NCBI GenBank assembly: GCA_963277665.1
Contig: OY728122.1
Coordinates: 1,982,212,883 to 1,982,276,882 of the forward strand
Origin: Viscum album
Taxonomy: Eukaryota; Streptophyta; Magnoliopsida; Santalales; Viscaceae
Length of the DNA: 64,000 nucleotides
Direction of reading: 5' to 3'
A model generated the notes under the pieces. The model ran no database searches and was not told the DNA's origin. It worked only from the letters and a program-made list of their open reading frames with translations. Positions 1 through 12,829 of this stretch are shown one piece after another (the first letter of the stretch is position 1; the number at the start of each line of letters is the position of its first letter). The translations under genes and the position numbers were made by a program.

Positions 1-1640
1 ACATCCTCTTTCCAAGAGTAAAACAAAATATTATTGAATATATTCAATAAATAAAATAACATTGTATCATCTATCAATCATATAATAATACACCTTATCA
101 AAAAGAACTAATGATTTCCATAATAATCAGTACTATCAAATTTACATTATCCATTTCAATCATCTTTTTATACTCAACTAAACACCATTTCCATATCATC
201 AAAAACATAATAAGGTTTATATTCCCTTAACCGTTTCCATAAAAAAAAAATTTCCATTAATTTTTTTTCTAGGTCATATGTATCAATGTACATATTCTAT
301 TAAATTCTGAATGAAAAACATATACTAACAATTAATTTTATAGTTTATAATTCATGAATTGGAATACTTACAGAATTCAATTATTCCACCACACCTTAAG
401 TCATTTACTTGGATTAAACATCTAGTTCCTTAATTTTTCTTTCCCATAATATGAAATATGAATCATTTATTTACATTTATCGACCTAAATTTAATCATGT
501 TTTTTAAATTTATCATAAATAATATTTTTAGAATATCCCATATTATCCAAATATCATTTTTAGTCTCCTCTTCACCATCTGTAAAATTATTACAAATACT
601 ACCTTGCTAATTATTTTCATGATATTTCCTATTGTAACATCCATTTTCATATTGATCCCACTTTACACATTTAAAAAATTAATTAAATGATAATAATTTA
701 GGGAGACCAATATTCCAATCAATTTTATTAACTGAACAATTCATTTTCTCTTCATAATTACTTTCCTTGTGTCCTTCTATTCAACTCTAAAAAACATATT
801 ATCATCAACATAATTAATTCCATGAGTTATTATTACCATATTTTAAAAATATATTAAACTTATTATTCTTTTATCTATTGTCTCCACTATATGAACTCTC
901 AGAAAACTCTATCATTCTATTGTCTATTGATTATGAGAGTTGATTAAGGTGCAAGTTTTTATCCATGTTCAATGACACCGGATTAGGCAGAGTCACATCA
1001 TCCTTCTCTCTTTCCATAATCCCATTTGTATTCTCATCACCAATTTTCTATGACATTCAATGTTATCCCAGTTACTTTAGGTTCTCACCATTGACTAAAA
1101 CCCAAAAAGCATGGTTTTATCAATGCTAATCCTATTTGGAAGTGAAATAATTTTAATACTCTCGTATAAGATTTATAAATCCTGAAAAATTAGTTTTAAT
1201 CTACGACACCATAGTTCTGTCTTAGGTCATTCTTAGTCATCATCTTTCTAAATCCTTTATGATGGCCTGTAGGGAGTTTGTAAATTTCCAAGGAATATCC
1301 CTAGGGACTGTCAGACTATTTGTGTATCAAGGACCATTTTTGTTCACCAGGTGATGATCATGTCTAGATCAATGCCCTATTTTTTGATTTATTCCCCCTA
1401 CATACCTCTGTACCAAATCCACATCCACTTTTAGTATCAGGACGGATATGTGAATACTTAGAAACCGCTTAATCTATCCTTTACAAAAAAATCATGGGAA
1501 ATTTTCTATAATGTGACCAATCCGTTTACTTATCTTTAAATACATCCCTAGACATATCCTTTGAAATATCCCTAGGAATCTATGTATAGTCTTCTCATTC
1601 TAGTATTCAAATGTTAAAAAAACATTCCTCAGATACCATC
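1..1640 (-). mobile_element. Interior (5' part) of Tekay-like element 3, cut by window edge
   Basis: This is the beginning of the interior of a minus-strand Ty3/gypsy element whose 5' LTR lies immediately to the right (1641-6953). A primer-binding site at 1627-1638 fixes the orientation. The stretch from about 1460 down to 1330, read on the minus strand, resembles the equivalent leader of element 2 at about 12970-13080; both contain the blocks AAAAGTGGATGTGG and ATCATCACCTGG. Positions 1-960 are very AT-rich, and I could not recognise a gag reading frame there. The rest of the element should lie left of the window. Confidence 0.7.
1627..1638 (-). other. Primer-binding site, initiator tRNA-Met type
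   Basis: On the minus strand the sequence reads TGGTATCTGAGG, two bases after the LTR end (...CTATA, GA, then the PBS). The usual plant initiator-Met PBS begins TGGTATCAGAGC. The match and the 2-nt spacing are the same as in the gag-only element at 31956-31966. Confidence 0.8.
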
Positions 1641-2283
1641 TATAGAGACCCATTAATTTTATATATACATATTTCATCTTTTAAGATGAATATTAGATAC
1701 ATTACACAAACACATTCCTAAGAAAGATAATAGTCTAGTTTCATTGGATATGAGGTACAAAATATTCTAATTTGGAATAATATCTTATGAATATCCAATA
1801 ATTATCTTCCCCTTTAGTGATATTGCAAAAAAACCCTATTAAAACCTTTAATCAAGACATAAGGAAAGGAAACATAAGATACATTGATCTTAGATGCTTG
1901 GTAAGAATACACATTGTAGATAAATAACCATAACATGAAAATAATGTTATAAGAACATGAAAATAATTTTTTAAATTCATACCCAATATATGAAATATCA
2001 TAATCTTGAGTAATGACATAAATATCGAATGTTTATAAGACATGAATCTTAAGGGAATCAAAGAACATGACCCATGACAGAGAAATGTTGGAATATGATA
2101 TAGATTTGTTGTACACACTACTAATAAGTTAATTTTTTATTAAAACACTTTTTGGAAATAGTGTGAAACCATCAAGTAGAACTAGAAGAATTAAACGCAG
2201 TAGCACATAACAAAACCCTTAAAGGCTAACTTAAAGTTCTTAGATGTGACCTCCCTAAATAGTTTCCAGGATAGATCTGTTAC

Positions 2284-3158
2284 CTCTTTTTTCTATCCTC
2301 CTTTGAGAATGTATTCAAAATGTTGGGCCAGTTTATCCCTTGTCTTTAAGAACTCCTCCACTGTTAACTTCTTTTCAGTAAAGCCTCTCGTCAGAATTAG
2401 AAATTTTTTCTCGATCCATCCGCTATATTCCATGTTTGTATCCACTTGCATTGGACGTCTGATCATCCTTTCTACCTCCTCACTAGAATCTTGAATGGTT
2501 AAGTCAGTATCCACCATCTCTTCATCAGAATACATAAGGAGGTCCGCAGTCTTGAATGTGGCATCTGTACCATCTACGTGCTATGAACCAGCAGTAGTCA
2601 CCAGTGGAGCACCACCACTTTTATCCTGACCCCCCAACACCCCCACCATTCCAAACTCAGAAGTTAAATATTATATATGTTTTTACTCCTACCCTACTTC
2701 CCATTGTCTTACCTATTTTTCCAGGCCTTCATCAATCCCCGGGCACTCCGTCCCCTTATAATCTCCAACGACAGCTGAGTGATTTTGCTTACTTGTCATG
2801 CTGGAGGCCAGTTCCACACCTGTCAGTGATGTAGAACTTTGCGGTACAACTCTTTCACTCTTACAAACTGCCTTCCTTGATGATCTGGTGACTATTGTCT
2901 TTGGGGTGTCTGAATAATCCTTACAAGGTCTTGGTTTTTTCTCCCCGTTGAGGACCAGGAAATTCCCAGTCATGATGCTTCCTTGTTTCCCTTTCTGTGA
3001 TCCAATTCCCATAATATTTTCTTGATCGTAGACCATGTCTGGGTGAGAATACCCTTCTATTTCGCTGGATTCCTCATCATCCGTGTGTATCAAACCAGCC
3101 TGTTTGCGCTTCCATCTTGGGATGACGGTTTTCCATCCTTCAGAGTCCACATCACGAA
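2284..3158 (-). pseudogene. Captured host gene fragment with retained intron, inside an LTR
   Basis: This is a less AT-rich island in the LTR that carries two exon-like open stretches on the minus strand. The first is 3158-2713, preceded by a 3' splice-like TATACTAG. The second is 2625-2284, followed by AGAG/GTAACAG. They are separated by an 87-nt intron (2712-2626) with a canonical GTAAGA donor and TCAG acceptor. The encoded peptides are hydrophilic and acidic/basic mixed (start RDVDSEGWKTVIPRWKRK; later SSEEVERMIRRPMQVD and EKKLTVEEFLKTRDKLAQHF) and look like a host nuclear protein, but I do not recognise the family. In-frame TAG codons lie exactly at the donor (probably from CAG/GTAAGA) and in the second exon, so it cannot be expressed intact. 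The retained intron means DNA-level capture, not a retrocopy. The flanking LTR blocks resume near 2120 and 3390. Confidence 0.6.
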
Positions 3159-3399
3159 CTAGTATAAATAACAATGTGTCCACTCAATATTTTAAGGATA
3201 TGAAATCAAGTCTTTGAATAAACCTATGGACAAGAAAACAGTTCCACACATAAAATTATGGAGATGAAAAAGAGGTCTAATCATAACACTATGTACATGT
3301 AATTAGGTACAGGAAGATAATTTTGAACATGTAATCAGGTTCACTATTAACATAATCATTTAAAAGTTATCCATGTTTACTCGTAACATTTGTGCGTGA

Positions 3400-3660
3400 T
3401 ATAGGTCCCACCCACCAAAAAATGAAAATAATACATATGTGTTCCATATGATCATAAAAATTTCATCATATCATAACCCATGAAATGAAATAAGTTTCAG
3501 AAAAATTCCATCATATCAGAACCTTTTTAAAAGAGATATGTATCATAATAATGTCATTATTTCATCATAGAATAACCCGTGGACAATGAAATTAGTTTCA
3601 TAAGAATTTTATCATGGTATAACCCACATAAGAGAAAAGGGTTTCACAAAATTCTTTTTT
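3400..3660 (-). repeat. Short tandem repeats in LTR, about 45-50 bp unit
   Basis: Degenerate units built on TTTCATCATATCATAACCC recur at about 3468, 3510, 3562 and 3610. Equivalent runs occur at 52200-52470 in the solo LTR, at 25800-25960 in the gag-only element and in reverse orientation near 11900-12000. They are therefore an ancestral part of this LTR type. Confidence 0.5.
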
Positions 3661-5080
3661 AATATAAATATAAATCATGTATATAAATACTAAGAATTGT
3701 ATGATTGGATACTATCCCTAGTAAATATAAATAAACATAAGAGGATGTTATCATAAATGGACTTTTTTTAAAAATAAATATGGAACACTTCTTGAGTGGA
3801 ATATATTTATTTGAAAACAACTTTTTAAATCTATTTTAAAAAATATTAAATAGTTTTTTTAAATATAACCATTAAAACACATAAATGATAATTTAAAACA
3901 TTGTGGAATTTTTATGGACTAAAATCTTATACATGTCTTACATGTTAAAAAAATATTCTTTTCAATTTTTTACTAAAATCCATACTGGTATTTTTTTTTG
4001 GAAAAATTCATGAATATTCAATTAAAATTTTTAAAAAATAAAACACTGTTAAAAAATTATTTGATAAATCATTTTAATAATTTTAGTAACATCTATAAAA
4101 TCATTTTTTGAAAAAGTAGTTTTTGAAGAAAAGGGGATATCGGCTGAAGTGAGAAATATTACAGGATTATATTGAACAAATCTCAATTGTTTTAAGACCC
4201 AAAGAGTAGAAAAATTATAATATTACTTTTAAATATAATTATTAACCTTAGGAGAATAAAATTAATTATAATTAATGAGAGTTAGGTCATAATATTTCAA
4301 CATTGGAAACTTAACCATAAATATTCTCGATAAAAGATGAGATTGTAACATAAATCCATTACCAATTTGATAACATTGGAAACACTATACCAATGAAATA
4401 AAGATACTAAATTGGAAGTGTAATACCCATAATTTTCATTTAAATCATTATAGAAGACATTAAGGTGTACTATATTCACCACATCAATTTAACAAATTCT
4501 GAATACGGATTGTGTCTCATAGAAAATAACAGTGAGATGAAAATCCATTACTAATTTAGTAATATTTTTTATTGAAAGAGAAATTAAATCATAAAATAAA
4601 TTAAAAATTAAATATATTTAAATTTATTAGATTAATCATATAAAAGGTTAATGTGGTAGTATATACACCACCAAAAAGAAACAAGTGGTGAATTTTCATG
4701 TCTATCCGAAATAAAAGAGAGACTAGAAATCCCTTACCGTAAGTCTCATCTTCCTTCACACACATTAGAAACTGTAGTATAATAAATTTATTTTTATTAA
4801 AAATATATTCCATAATTTTACAAATACATAGAATATTATATATGATTCTCTTATAATGTCAATTTATTATTAATTCCTTTATAAATCACCTATTATTGGT
4901 GTTAACTATTTCATTTTATTATGAGTGCATCAATTTTAGTAGTTCATGTTATTTTTCATTGATTATAGTTCCCTCATATACATAATTTCAAATTTTAAAT
5001 CAATATCATATATTTTCATTAGATACAAAATTATGTTCATTCAATAAAATTTGAGATATAAAGATTAAATTCACCATTCA
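3661..5080. other. AT-rich LTR body, no gene
   Basis: This is LTR sequence of element 3 without coding potential. A block near 4670-4740 (AGTGGTGAATTTTC ... TCCCTTACC) is shared with 53870-53935 of the solo LTR and, in reverse orientation, with 10950-11010, 18900-18960 and 21140-21190. Confidence 0.6.
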
Positions 5081-5480
5081 TAGAGATGGTTGGATGTACT
5101 TACGCATGAATGAAAAAAGAGTAACTAATTATATTAATTTAATAAACAATTATGATTTCATATATATCACACATTTTCTTGAAAATAATTTTTATTAGTT
5201 TCCTTGTAAGTCATCAGTGAGAATGCATCACATCACTTTGTAAGGTGGTGATCCACCGTATACAAGAGGGGTGTTAGAGTATCCCAAGAAGAATGGATTG
5301 TAAAAATGGTACATGATATATTAAATTTTGAGAAGAGATATTATGTTAAAATGTTCTTAAATTATACGAAAGCCATCATTATTCAAAACCAGGATAGGTG
5401 GTTATGTAAAAAAAATTATGATGGTTCACAATGTAGTAGTTTGTTGTACACATGATCAACGGTTTCATTTCCCATTTGAT
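5075..5480 (-). repeat. Decayed triple hairpin region of LTR
   Basis: The segment at about 5085-5120 (CATTCATAGAGATGGTTGG, then TACTTACGCATGAATG) is a degraded copy of the first hairpin of the gag-only element, still with CATTCAT/ATGAATG arms. Looser relatives lie near 5225-5265 and 5455-5485. Most CpGs have become TpG or CpA. Confidence 0.5.
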
Positions 5481-5798
5481 GGAAGTAGTGATGGATATTG
5501 GTTATTAAATTATCATAATAACATATCAATATATAGTATATAATGGTGTAATAATAATAATGTTTTTAATTTTTTTTTAAATTTTTAAATAAAATAAATA
5601 AAAAGAAGGTCTTAGTGATGACATTTAACTTTGATAGGAATTACCTTCTTTGGATCTCTTAATAAGGACCCTAGTGTGGGAATATTGGGAGGACCATCAT
5701 ATAAGTAATATGGATAAGGATGTTGGGGATAAACCATTTCATTTTTTGGACAAACTATATTTCTTGATATGTTTAAATAATTCAAGGGTTGAGGTGTA

Positions 5799-5806
5799 TT
5801 TTTATA
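5799..5806 (-). promoter_or_regulatory. TATA box of element 3 LTR
   Basis: TATAAAAA on the minus strand lies in a CACTTATAAAAATAC context, about 1.15 kb from the 5' end of the LTR. The spacing matches the solo LTR (TATA at 55030) and element 2 (9634). Confidence 0.5.
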
Positions 5807-6953
5807 AGTGGGGGAAAGGAACCCACATGGAAATTACTTAGAAAGTTTCCAAAAGAATCTAATATAAAACGGTCATTCAAAACCTAAATGCTTAAAAATG
5901 ACAACTGATTATAAATTTAGAAGTATGATATTGAAATATGACTTATAAATAGTAATTTTACAAGTCTTATATTCATCTTAACTGTTATATTCTTAGTTTA
6001 ACCCCCAATAAACCCATTTTTACCTTAAACGAGATATATAATTTTTACGGTTTTCACTAATCATTTTGTTAAAACATTAAGTTGAACTTGTTAGATAACA
6101 CAATTTATACTTATTGAAAATATTTAATCCATTATTCCAAATTCCATACTCATTTGGGAAAAATTTTAATTTATAATTATTCTTGTGGACACTACAAGAA
6201 AGTGGGGTTTAAAAGAGAAATTGTTAGAAAGTTTACAAGATGTTTATATCAAAATTCTCTATGAAAATTATTAAAATATTTTAAATTGTATAAATAGATA
6301 TATAATAGATATATTTATAATTTAAAACCTTTCTAAAATAAAATTTAACATTATAAATAATTTAAATGAAAAAGAAGTTCTCTAAAATAGATAATTTTTC
6401 TATGTTCATCAAAAAATTAATCTTTTTAGAAAATTATAAAACATTCACCATTAGATAATTTTTACATGAATATTTAGAAAATTGTAATTATTTTTTAATG
6501 AAAAATTTCTAAAACTATCAAAAAAATTAAAAAATTATTGAAAAAAGTGAATAAACTAATTTTTAGAAATTATAATTTGTAAGAGTAAATTTGAATTTTT
6601 TATCTACTATCTGAAAAACACATAAGATGAATGTTTAATTATTTTATTGAATACATACTATATAAATTTTATTAAAATAATTCACCAAAATTGGATTCTT
6701 TAATTTATTGAGGTCAATATTTTTTCAATAAAAATAGTTTTCCAGTAAAAGATATCATTATGATTGAAATTGTTTTTCATTTTTCTTCTTAATTACTTAG
6801 AAACCAAATAATTAATTTTATATGCATGTGTAAATAATATATTTTCATTATTTAGTTAATCATATTTATTTCCTCCATTATAATGTTTAGGTGATAACTA
6901 TTATACAATAATATTTAAATATATTACATTTTTTCTTTAATCTCAGGGTTGCA

Positions 6954-8423
6954 TGTAACTCAAGAGGAACAAAGAGTTATTTATAAAAAAAGATAACATA
7001 AATATTAAATTCATTTAAAAAAATATTTCAAAAATCTCAGTGTTATAAAATATTCCATTTAGAAATGATTTTTACCATTCAAATATATTGGTATAGGATA
7101 GGTTCAAAATTATCACTCTCACCTTTTATCATAACAAATATAATTTACATCACGAATAAAAACAACATGTTCTAGATTCTAAATAGTTAGTTGAAATATG
7201 AATTAATTTTTTAAATATTGGTTACTAATTTTTGTTTTTATGTTATGAAATAATTATCTTTTGTTCATATACATGTCTAACTCAGTGCTCGTGAAAGTAG
7301 TATAAAATCAATGTAAATCATTTTTAAAATGCTAAAAGTGATAATTTTTGGGTGATTTATAGTGTCATATGAATTTTAAAGAAAATAATATCATGTTTGA
7401 TTCAATAATTATATTATAGATTCATTATTTTAATGTTTCTTTTGAAGTTAAATTTGTGTAAATTATTGAAAAATATCATTATTATTATTTTATAATAAAC
7501 AATATTAAATTTTATTATTTATAATTACTAATAATCCAATATTCGACCTAAATATTACATACTGTATAAAATATCATCCATTTTCTATTTATTAGTAAAC
7601 ATTAATTTTTCAGTATACATTATTAATCCCTAGATAGTAATAAACATTGATATCATGGTAATTTTCAAAGGTGTTATAAGGGGTTAAATCAAAGATAAAA
7701 GGATGAAAACATCAACCAAATAAGTCCATATTTTAATATATTTGAGGATTTAGACTCATACACAACCTAGCATTAAAATATATAAACCTGGATTCATTTT
7801 TCCATAAAACAATTCTGTATATTAATTGAATAAATTGTATAATTCCCTGAGTATGCCTCAAATATCATATAAATGGGTCCCTATTCATTTCTCATACTCA
7901 CAAATTTTGATCACTCTAGCTCATCCATAAACTTCCCAAATCCCTTCCTAGGACCCCCCAATTTTATAGGCCCTACATTGATAATAAATCCTACCATGGA
8001 ATGATTTAGGTATAATCCTATATAGGTTTCCTGAATAAGATGTATTTTTATTACCCTATTATATTAGTTTTTTATTTCACTACCTCCATCAAAACATTTT
8101 TTATTATGGGTAAATAATAACATTAATAAATTCAATAGAATAAGAAGTTAATATGGTACTTTACTAACCTATATTCAAATAATCCTCCATCAAAAGGAAA
8201 ATGTATCCATCATATGTTGGTATGGAGGGCTACCACCTCATGAACCAATGTAATTCATTTTCATAATCTTCTCTCGCTTCTAGTTAAAATGGTGGATCTA
8301 ATTCATATATATGATATTATTAACATATTAATTATTTTCCAAACAAAACACAACATCATTTTTCAAATCATTCCATCTATTAAATTTTTTTAAATTCATT
8401 CATGAGTACATTTACATTAAAAA
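6954..8423 (+). repeat. Left half of an older plus-strand LTR of the same lineage
   Basis: This sequence contains a TATA-like CATATAAATGGG at 7868-7874 followed by TTCATTTCTCATACTC, and a hairpin-region block at 8195-8260 (GGAGGGCTACCACCTCATG). These match the promoter-proximal part of the LTRs of element 2 (9634 onward, 17597 onward). The copy is broken at 8423 by element 2 and appears to resume at 42811. The start at TGTAACTC (6954) is only inferred. Confidence 0.5.
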
Positions 8424-9633
8424 AGTAACACCCTATTTTATTGAAATATTATTTTTCCAAATAAATGTATCTTATTTGATAGCTCGTGTTTCATACAATA
8501 ATGAAATTAAACATTCCACAATTCTATATTTTTTTAAACATGACCTTGAAAAACATTCTATTAAACATGGAATTATAAAGAAGAATAACCAATTTTTATC
8601 AATAAAAATTATTTATATATATGTGTAAAATATATTGATATAAAAATAAAAAACTTAATTGTCTTTATATGGTTCCAAAATACAATTTTTCTCAAAAAAT
8701 GTTTTTATCACTTTTTGTAAACAAATAATACATTGAATTTTTCAAATTTCGGAAAATTTATTTGAAAAAATAAAATAAATTTTTTATAAGTAGATATAAG
8801 AATTATATTTCAGTGAGTTTTTTTTTAATTTTCTGAAAAGATACAATATTTTATGAATAGTGAGAAAATACTAATTTTTATTAAAAAACTTTCTTTTCAT
8901 TTAATGTATTTACAAAGTCACATATTTTTTTAAAATGTTTTCAAAGTAAAGTTAGTTAAATTATATCAAGAATAATTTAATTTCGTTAATTTTAAAAATG
9001 TTCATAATGAATTTTGATATAAAAGATTTTTTTTTAATTTTGAGATCTTTTTCCTTAGAAATAGATTTGTTCACCATGTCTGTGGGATTGAATTAAAATT
9101 AAATTATTCCACCTCTGTAAGTTAAATTTGGTAAAATGGATTCAATTTTTATAATAATAATAACTAGTATGATAAAAAATTACACCTTATTTTTTTTTTA
9201 ATAATGAATAATAATATTAAGAAATATTAATTACCATGATTAAGGATGAAACAGGGTTTTGCGTGTTACATGTGCCGATGATAAAACTAATTTTCCTCAC
9301 AGATGGGATTTTTATTTGATAAATTAGAATTAATATTTATAGTCATTGGTTCTTTATTTTCCTTTAATTATAATTATATATTTAGGATTAATGGATAAAT
9401 AACTAAAGTAAATATATAAAAAATTGGTTTCCATTTGGAAAACTATAGGATAAATATTCTATAAATTGAAAGTCTAATTAATAATAGTCTTAAAACATGG
9501 TTTGTTGGAGGTTTTTGTAGATAATACTATATATCCAACCTTTTATATATTAATATTGTAGGTTCATGAGTTTTAGTGACTTCCCATTAATGATTAGTTT
9601 GTGGTATTTTAATTTTTTTCACTCCACCAAATT

Positions 9634-9640
9634 TATAAAA
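9634..9640 (+). promoter_or_regulatory. TATA box, 5' LTR of element 2
   Basis: TATAAAA occurs in the context ATTTATAAAAGGGAAC, about 1.2 kb into the LTR. The surrounding block (GTGACTTCCCATTA upstream, then a C-rich run) is conserved at 17545-17630. Confidence 0.6.
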
Positions 9641-10019
9641 GGGAACATCCATCCCTCAGTTCATAAAACCTCAAAATACCTTTTTATCAGCCATGAATAA
9701 GATAAATATAACCAAAATATCCTTGTCCATATCATAGATATTATTTTTTATCAAAATATAAATCATATGGTCCTTGATAATATATCCAAAGGAGGTTTTT
9801 ATAAGGGAATGTAATTGTCTTCACTAAGATATTTCATTTTAAATATTCTCTTCACATAGTCATTATTGTCATAATAATTACAATAAAATAAAATAATTAT
9901 CTAAAATATAAATATAACTAACTATGTTTACATCATATCTTATATCCCTCTCCTCTTACAGTAATTTGGAAATGAAATTTCGAATTGTGTGTATGGTATA
10001 CTATTATATTGTGAATATA

Positions 10020-10069
10020 TATAATTCATATTCCATAACCACCTCTATTGACTAGATGTAATGACAGAT

Positions 10070-10100
<31 letters not shown>

Positions 10101-10435
10101 TGAAATAATTATTATTTTAGAATTACTATATCATATATACCTTATTTCATTACATTATAGGATAATACGATAGCATCACTAATGTATATGGAGGGATATC
10201 ACCTCGCAAAGAAAAGTGATTTTTTTCACTTACACTTTATATGGAAGGTAATAAGGATAAATTTAAAGAATATATGTGATATATATATATATATATATAT
10301 GAAATTATAATGTCTCTATAATGTTTATGTATTATATACCTTCCTTTAATTTCATCCATCATGAAAATGGAAATAGTGTTCATGCGTACACATGGCCTAC
10401 AATCTACATAAATGGTGTATTTCATTTACTATTTC
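10020..10435 (+). repeat. Decayed hairpin array in 5' LTR of element 2
   Basis: Three blocks lie downstream of the TATA box: about 10025-10060, 10165-10230 and 10377-10433. The last, read on the minus strand, is GAAATACACCATTTATG ... GTGTACGCATGAACAC, a clear relative of hairpin 1 of the gag-only element. Two (AT)n runs lie at about 10063-10094 and 10278-10301. Confidence 0.5.
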
Positions 10436-12084
10436 TAACATTAATGGTGGATTAATATAAAAAAATATTTAATGAATATATATTATATTTATATCATGGT
10501 TAAAAATATGAGGATTATGGGAATATTTTCAAAGTAAAAGGACTGAAAATAAAAATCCAAAACATACATGAAAAATAAAGCTATTAATTATCAAAACGTG
10601 ATTTAAACATGGAATTGTTAAGAAATAGGTAACAAAGGGTCATAAGAAATAATATGTAGTATAATATATATAATGACGTTATTAAATATAATTATAAAAA
10701 ATATATATTTATTATACATTATTTCTGAACATGTATGAAGGATTTCAAGAAATATGTAATTGATTTCTACTCACTATTTTATTTCTAGGAGGCATATGAA
10801 ATATTCACCGCTCATTTCTTTTCTATCATGTATATACTTACCCTTTTAAATTTCTTATCATGAATATAATTTATTCAGGATATTTAATATTTCATTGGTT
10901 TTTTACTCTATTGGGTATTATGATTCAAATGTTACCAAATATTTTATGGATTTTCGCCTCACTTTTATTTCTACGAGACACATACCATATTCACCACCTA
11001 TTTCTCTGTTGTTGTATATATACTTACAAAAAATATATTTTATTATTATTATTATTAAAGTTATGGGGACATAAATTTCCCAACAGTATTCTTTATTTCT
11101 TGGCGAATATCATACAATGGTTACAAAATTGGTAACTTTTTTATGTTTCAATCTCATTATTTATCATGATTTTTTATGATATTGAATCCAATAATGAGAT
11201 ATTATCATATAAATCTCATGAAACACCTGAATTTTCATATACTATTATTTTTTACTGAAATAGAATATCTTAATTTCCATATAATCCATTTATGTACTCA
11301 TGATTACAAATAAATAATTTCTAAGGAAAATTCACATTATTTCTCTCTTTGGTCAAAAACCCTTTCCCTTCCATGTCTATGTTTTTTTAAAAAAAAATAG
11401 GAATGTTTTTAATATTATATAATGATTATTTAAATATAATTTTAACAATGTTTTATTTTTTTTTAAAATATTTTAAAATTATTATTCTTGTCATTATCTA
11501 AACATGGTACTTTTGATGTTTTAGATAAATTGTGAAAGGAATAATTTTTTTACATATATGACAATAATAATATTTTCTTCCAACACAACTGCATAATGAT
11601 TTATATCTTATATTAAATGTTTCCATGTTATTTTTTTAAAAAAGTATTTTAATTAATATTTTTAAATTCATTATATTTAAAAAAAATACATAATGAAAAC
11701 TTTCTTTTCTACGTGAAATGTTCCAAGTGATTTTTCAATACTCATATTCTATTTTAGATAAAATATTTTGATATAAAATTATATTTATTGGGAATGTGAT
11801 CCATTAATACATCCTTATTTTCTCTCAAGTTTATTTATGATTATAATTAAGAGATCTTTCTGAAACATTTTCATTTTATACATGTTATTATATCATGAAT
11901 TAATAAGATGATTATGAAACCCATTTAATTTCATTGTGTTATGATATGAAGAAGTTTTTATGAAACCAATTTCTATTATATTGATTATGATATGATAATT
12001 TTTTGATCTTGCGGAATAGAAATATATGTATTATGTGATGTGTGGGACATAAAAATCCTTCAAATTCATTGAGTTATGATTACT

Positions 12085-12265
12085 TTTATATGAGATCAAA
12101 TTGTACATGTGAGGTTATCCCAAGCTCATAAAAGATGGTTACACTAGAGGTTTTCCCATTCCAGAAACAAGAGGGTTCACGAGAGGTTTTCCCATTCATA
12201 AAATAATAGGCTACATGGGAGGTAATATGGAACCCAAAAGAGCCTACACATACATTTTTTCTAAG
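12085..12265 (+). repeat. Short direct repeats with GAGGTTTTCCCATT
   Basis: GAGGTTWTCCCA recurs at about 12111, 12147 and 12185, with a weaker copy near 12219. A related, more decayed run is at about 22270-22410 in the 3' LTR. The apparent open frame on the other strand here is a by-product. Confidence 0.5.
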
Positions 12266-12829
12266 ACCAAAGTATGTACACATGTGATTAAACCAAACTT
12301 AAAGTGATATGAATTTATTGGTTTTTATCCTTGAAATAATATTTTCTAGACATATGTGTATGCCAAAAATATATTTCTTATGTTAATTTTAGGATATTAT
12401 TTATTATGTAATTTTATTCTATTTTGAATCATGTCTTATGAACTACCTCCATTTTTTCAATGACTCATGTTTATTATCTATTACCTGTAGGTTATAGTTC
12501 TCAAATTTTATTCTCATAGTATCATACCCTTATACTCATGTTATGTTGATATATCCCCTGTTAACCCATGCAGAGCTTCATAGATCGGCCTTAAATGTAT
12601 TTCAAATCCCTAGTTCATGAAGAATGGTATTTTGTATGATATGTCTAAGAAGGGTTCAATTTATGATGAATATGGTGGGGAGTGATGTAGTTCAATTGTT
12701 AACCAGTTATTTATGTATCAATGTATCCAAAGGAAATAGACCTAAATGATTATTGAATGGATTTAATGTAACTAATATTCTTATATTAATATATAATATT
12801 TATGTATTAATATTTCGTGTCACTATATT

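Larger units (their letters stand above)
1641..6953 (-). repeat. 5' LTR of Tekay-like element 3
   Basis: The LTR runs from TATAGAGACC (decayed TGTAGAGACC, left) to GGGTTGCA (decayed GGGTGTTACA, right), so on the minus strand it starts with a TGTAACACCC-like end. Internal blocks match the solo LTR at 51439-56211 and the LTRs of the gag-only element in the same order. These are the 3'-end block near 1650-1900, short repeats around 3400-3650, hairpin remnants near 5085, 5225 and 5455, and a TATA box at 5799-5806. It is longer than the solo LTR because it holds the captured gene fragment at 2284-3158 and possibly a transposon fragment near 6191. The right boundary rests on one degraded motif. Confidence 0.65.
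8424..12827 (+). repeat. 5' LTR of element 2
   Basis: The LTR is about 4.4 kb. Its start aligns with the start of the 3' LTR at 16404; both share AAATAAATKTATYTTMTTWGATA after about 40 bp, with Y, M, W and K marking differences. Its last about 350 bp align with 22583-22598 joined to 42448-42810, including CATACCCTTATWCTC and TGATATGYCTAA. There is a TATA box at 9634, hairpin remnants at about 10030, 10165-10230 and 10377-10433, and short repeats at 11900-12260. It is strongly decayed. Confidence 0.75.

Noticed and set aside
2604..2834. Open frame on the plus strand rich in proline
   Set aside because: It overlaps the intron and exon of the captured gene fragment on the other strand; composition alone explains it.
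10063..10301. AT dinucleotide runs as an origin or special structure
   Set aside because: Simple microsatellites; similar runs occur at 54340-54370 and need no further explanation.
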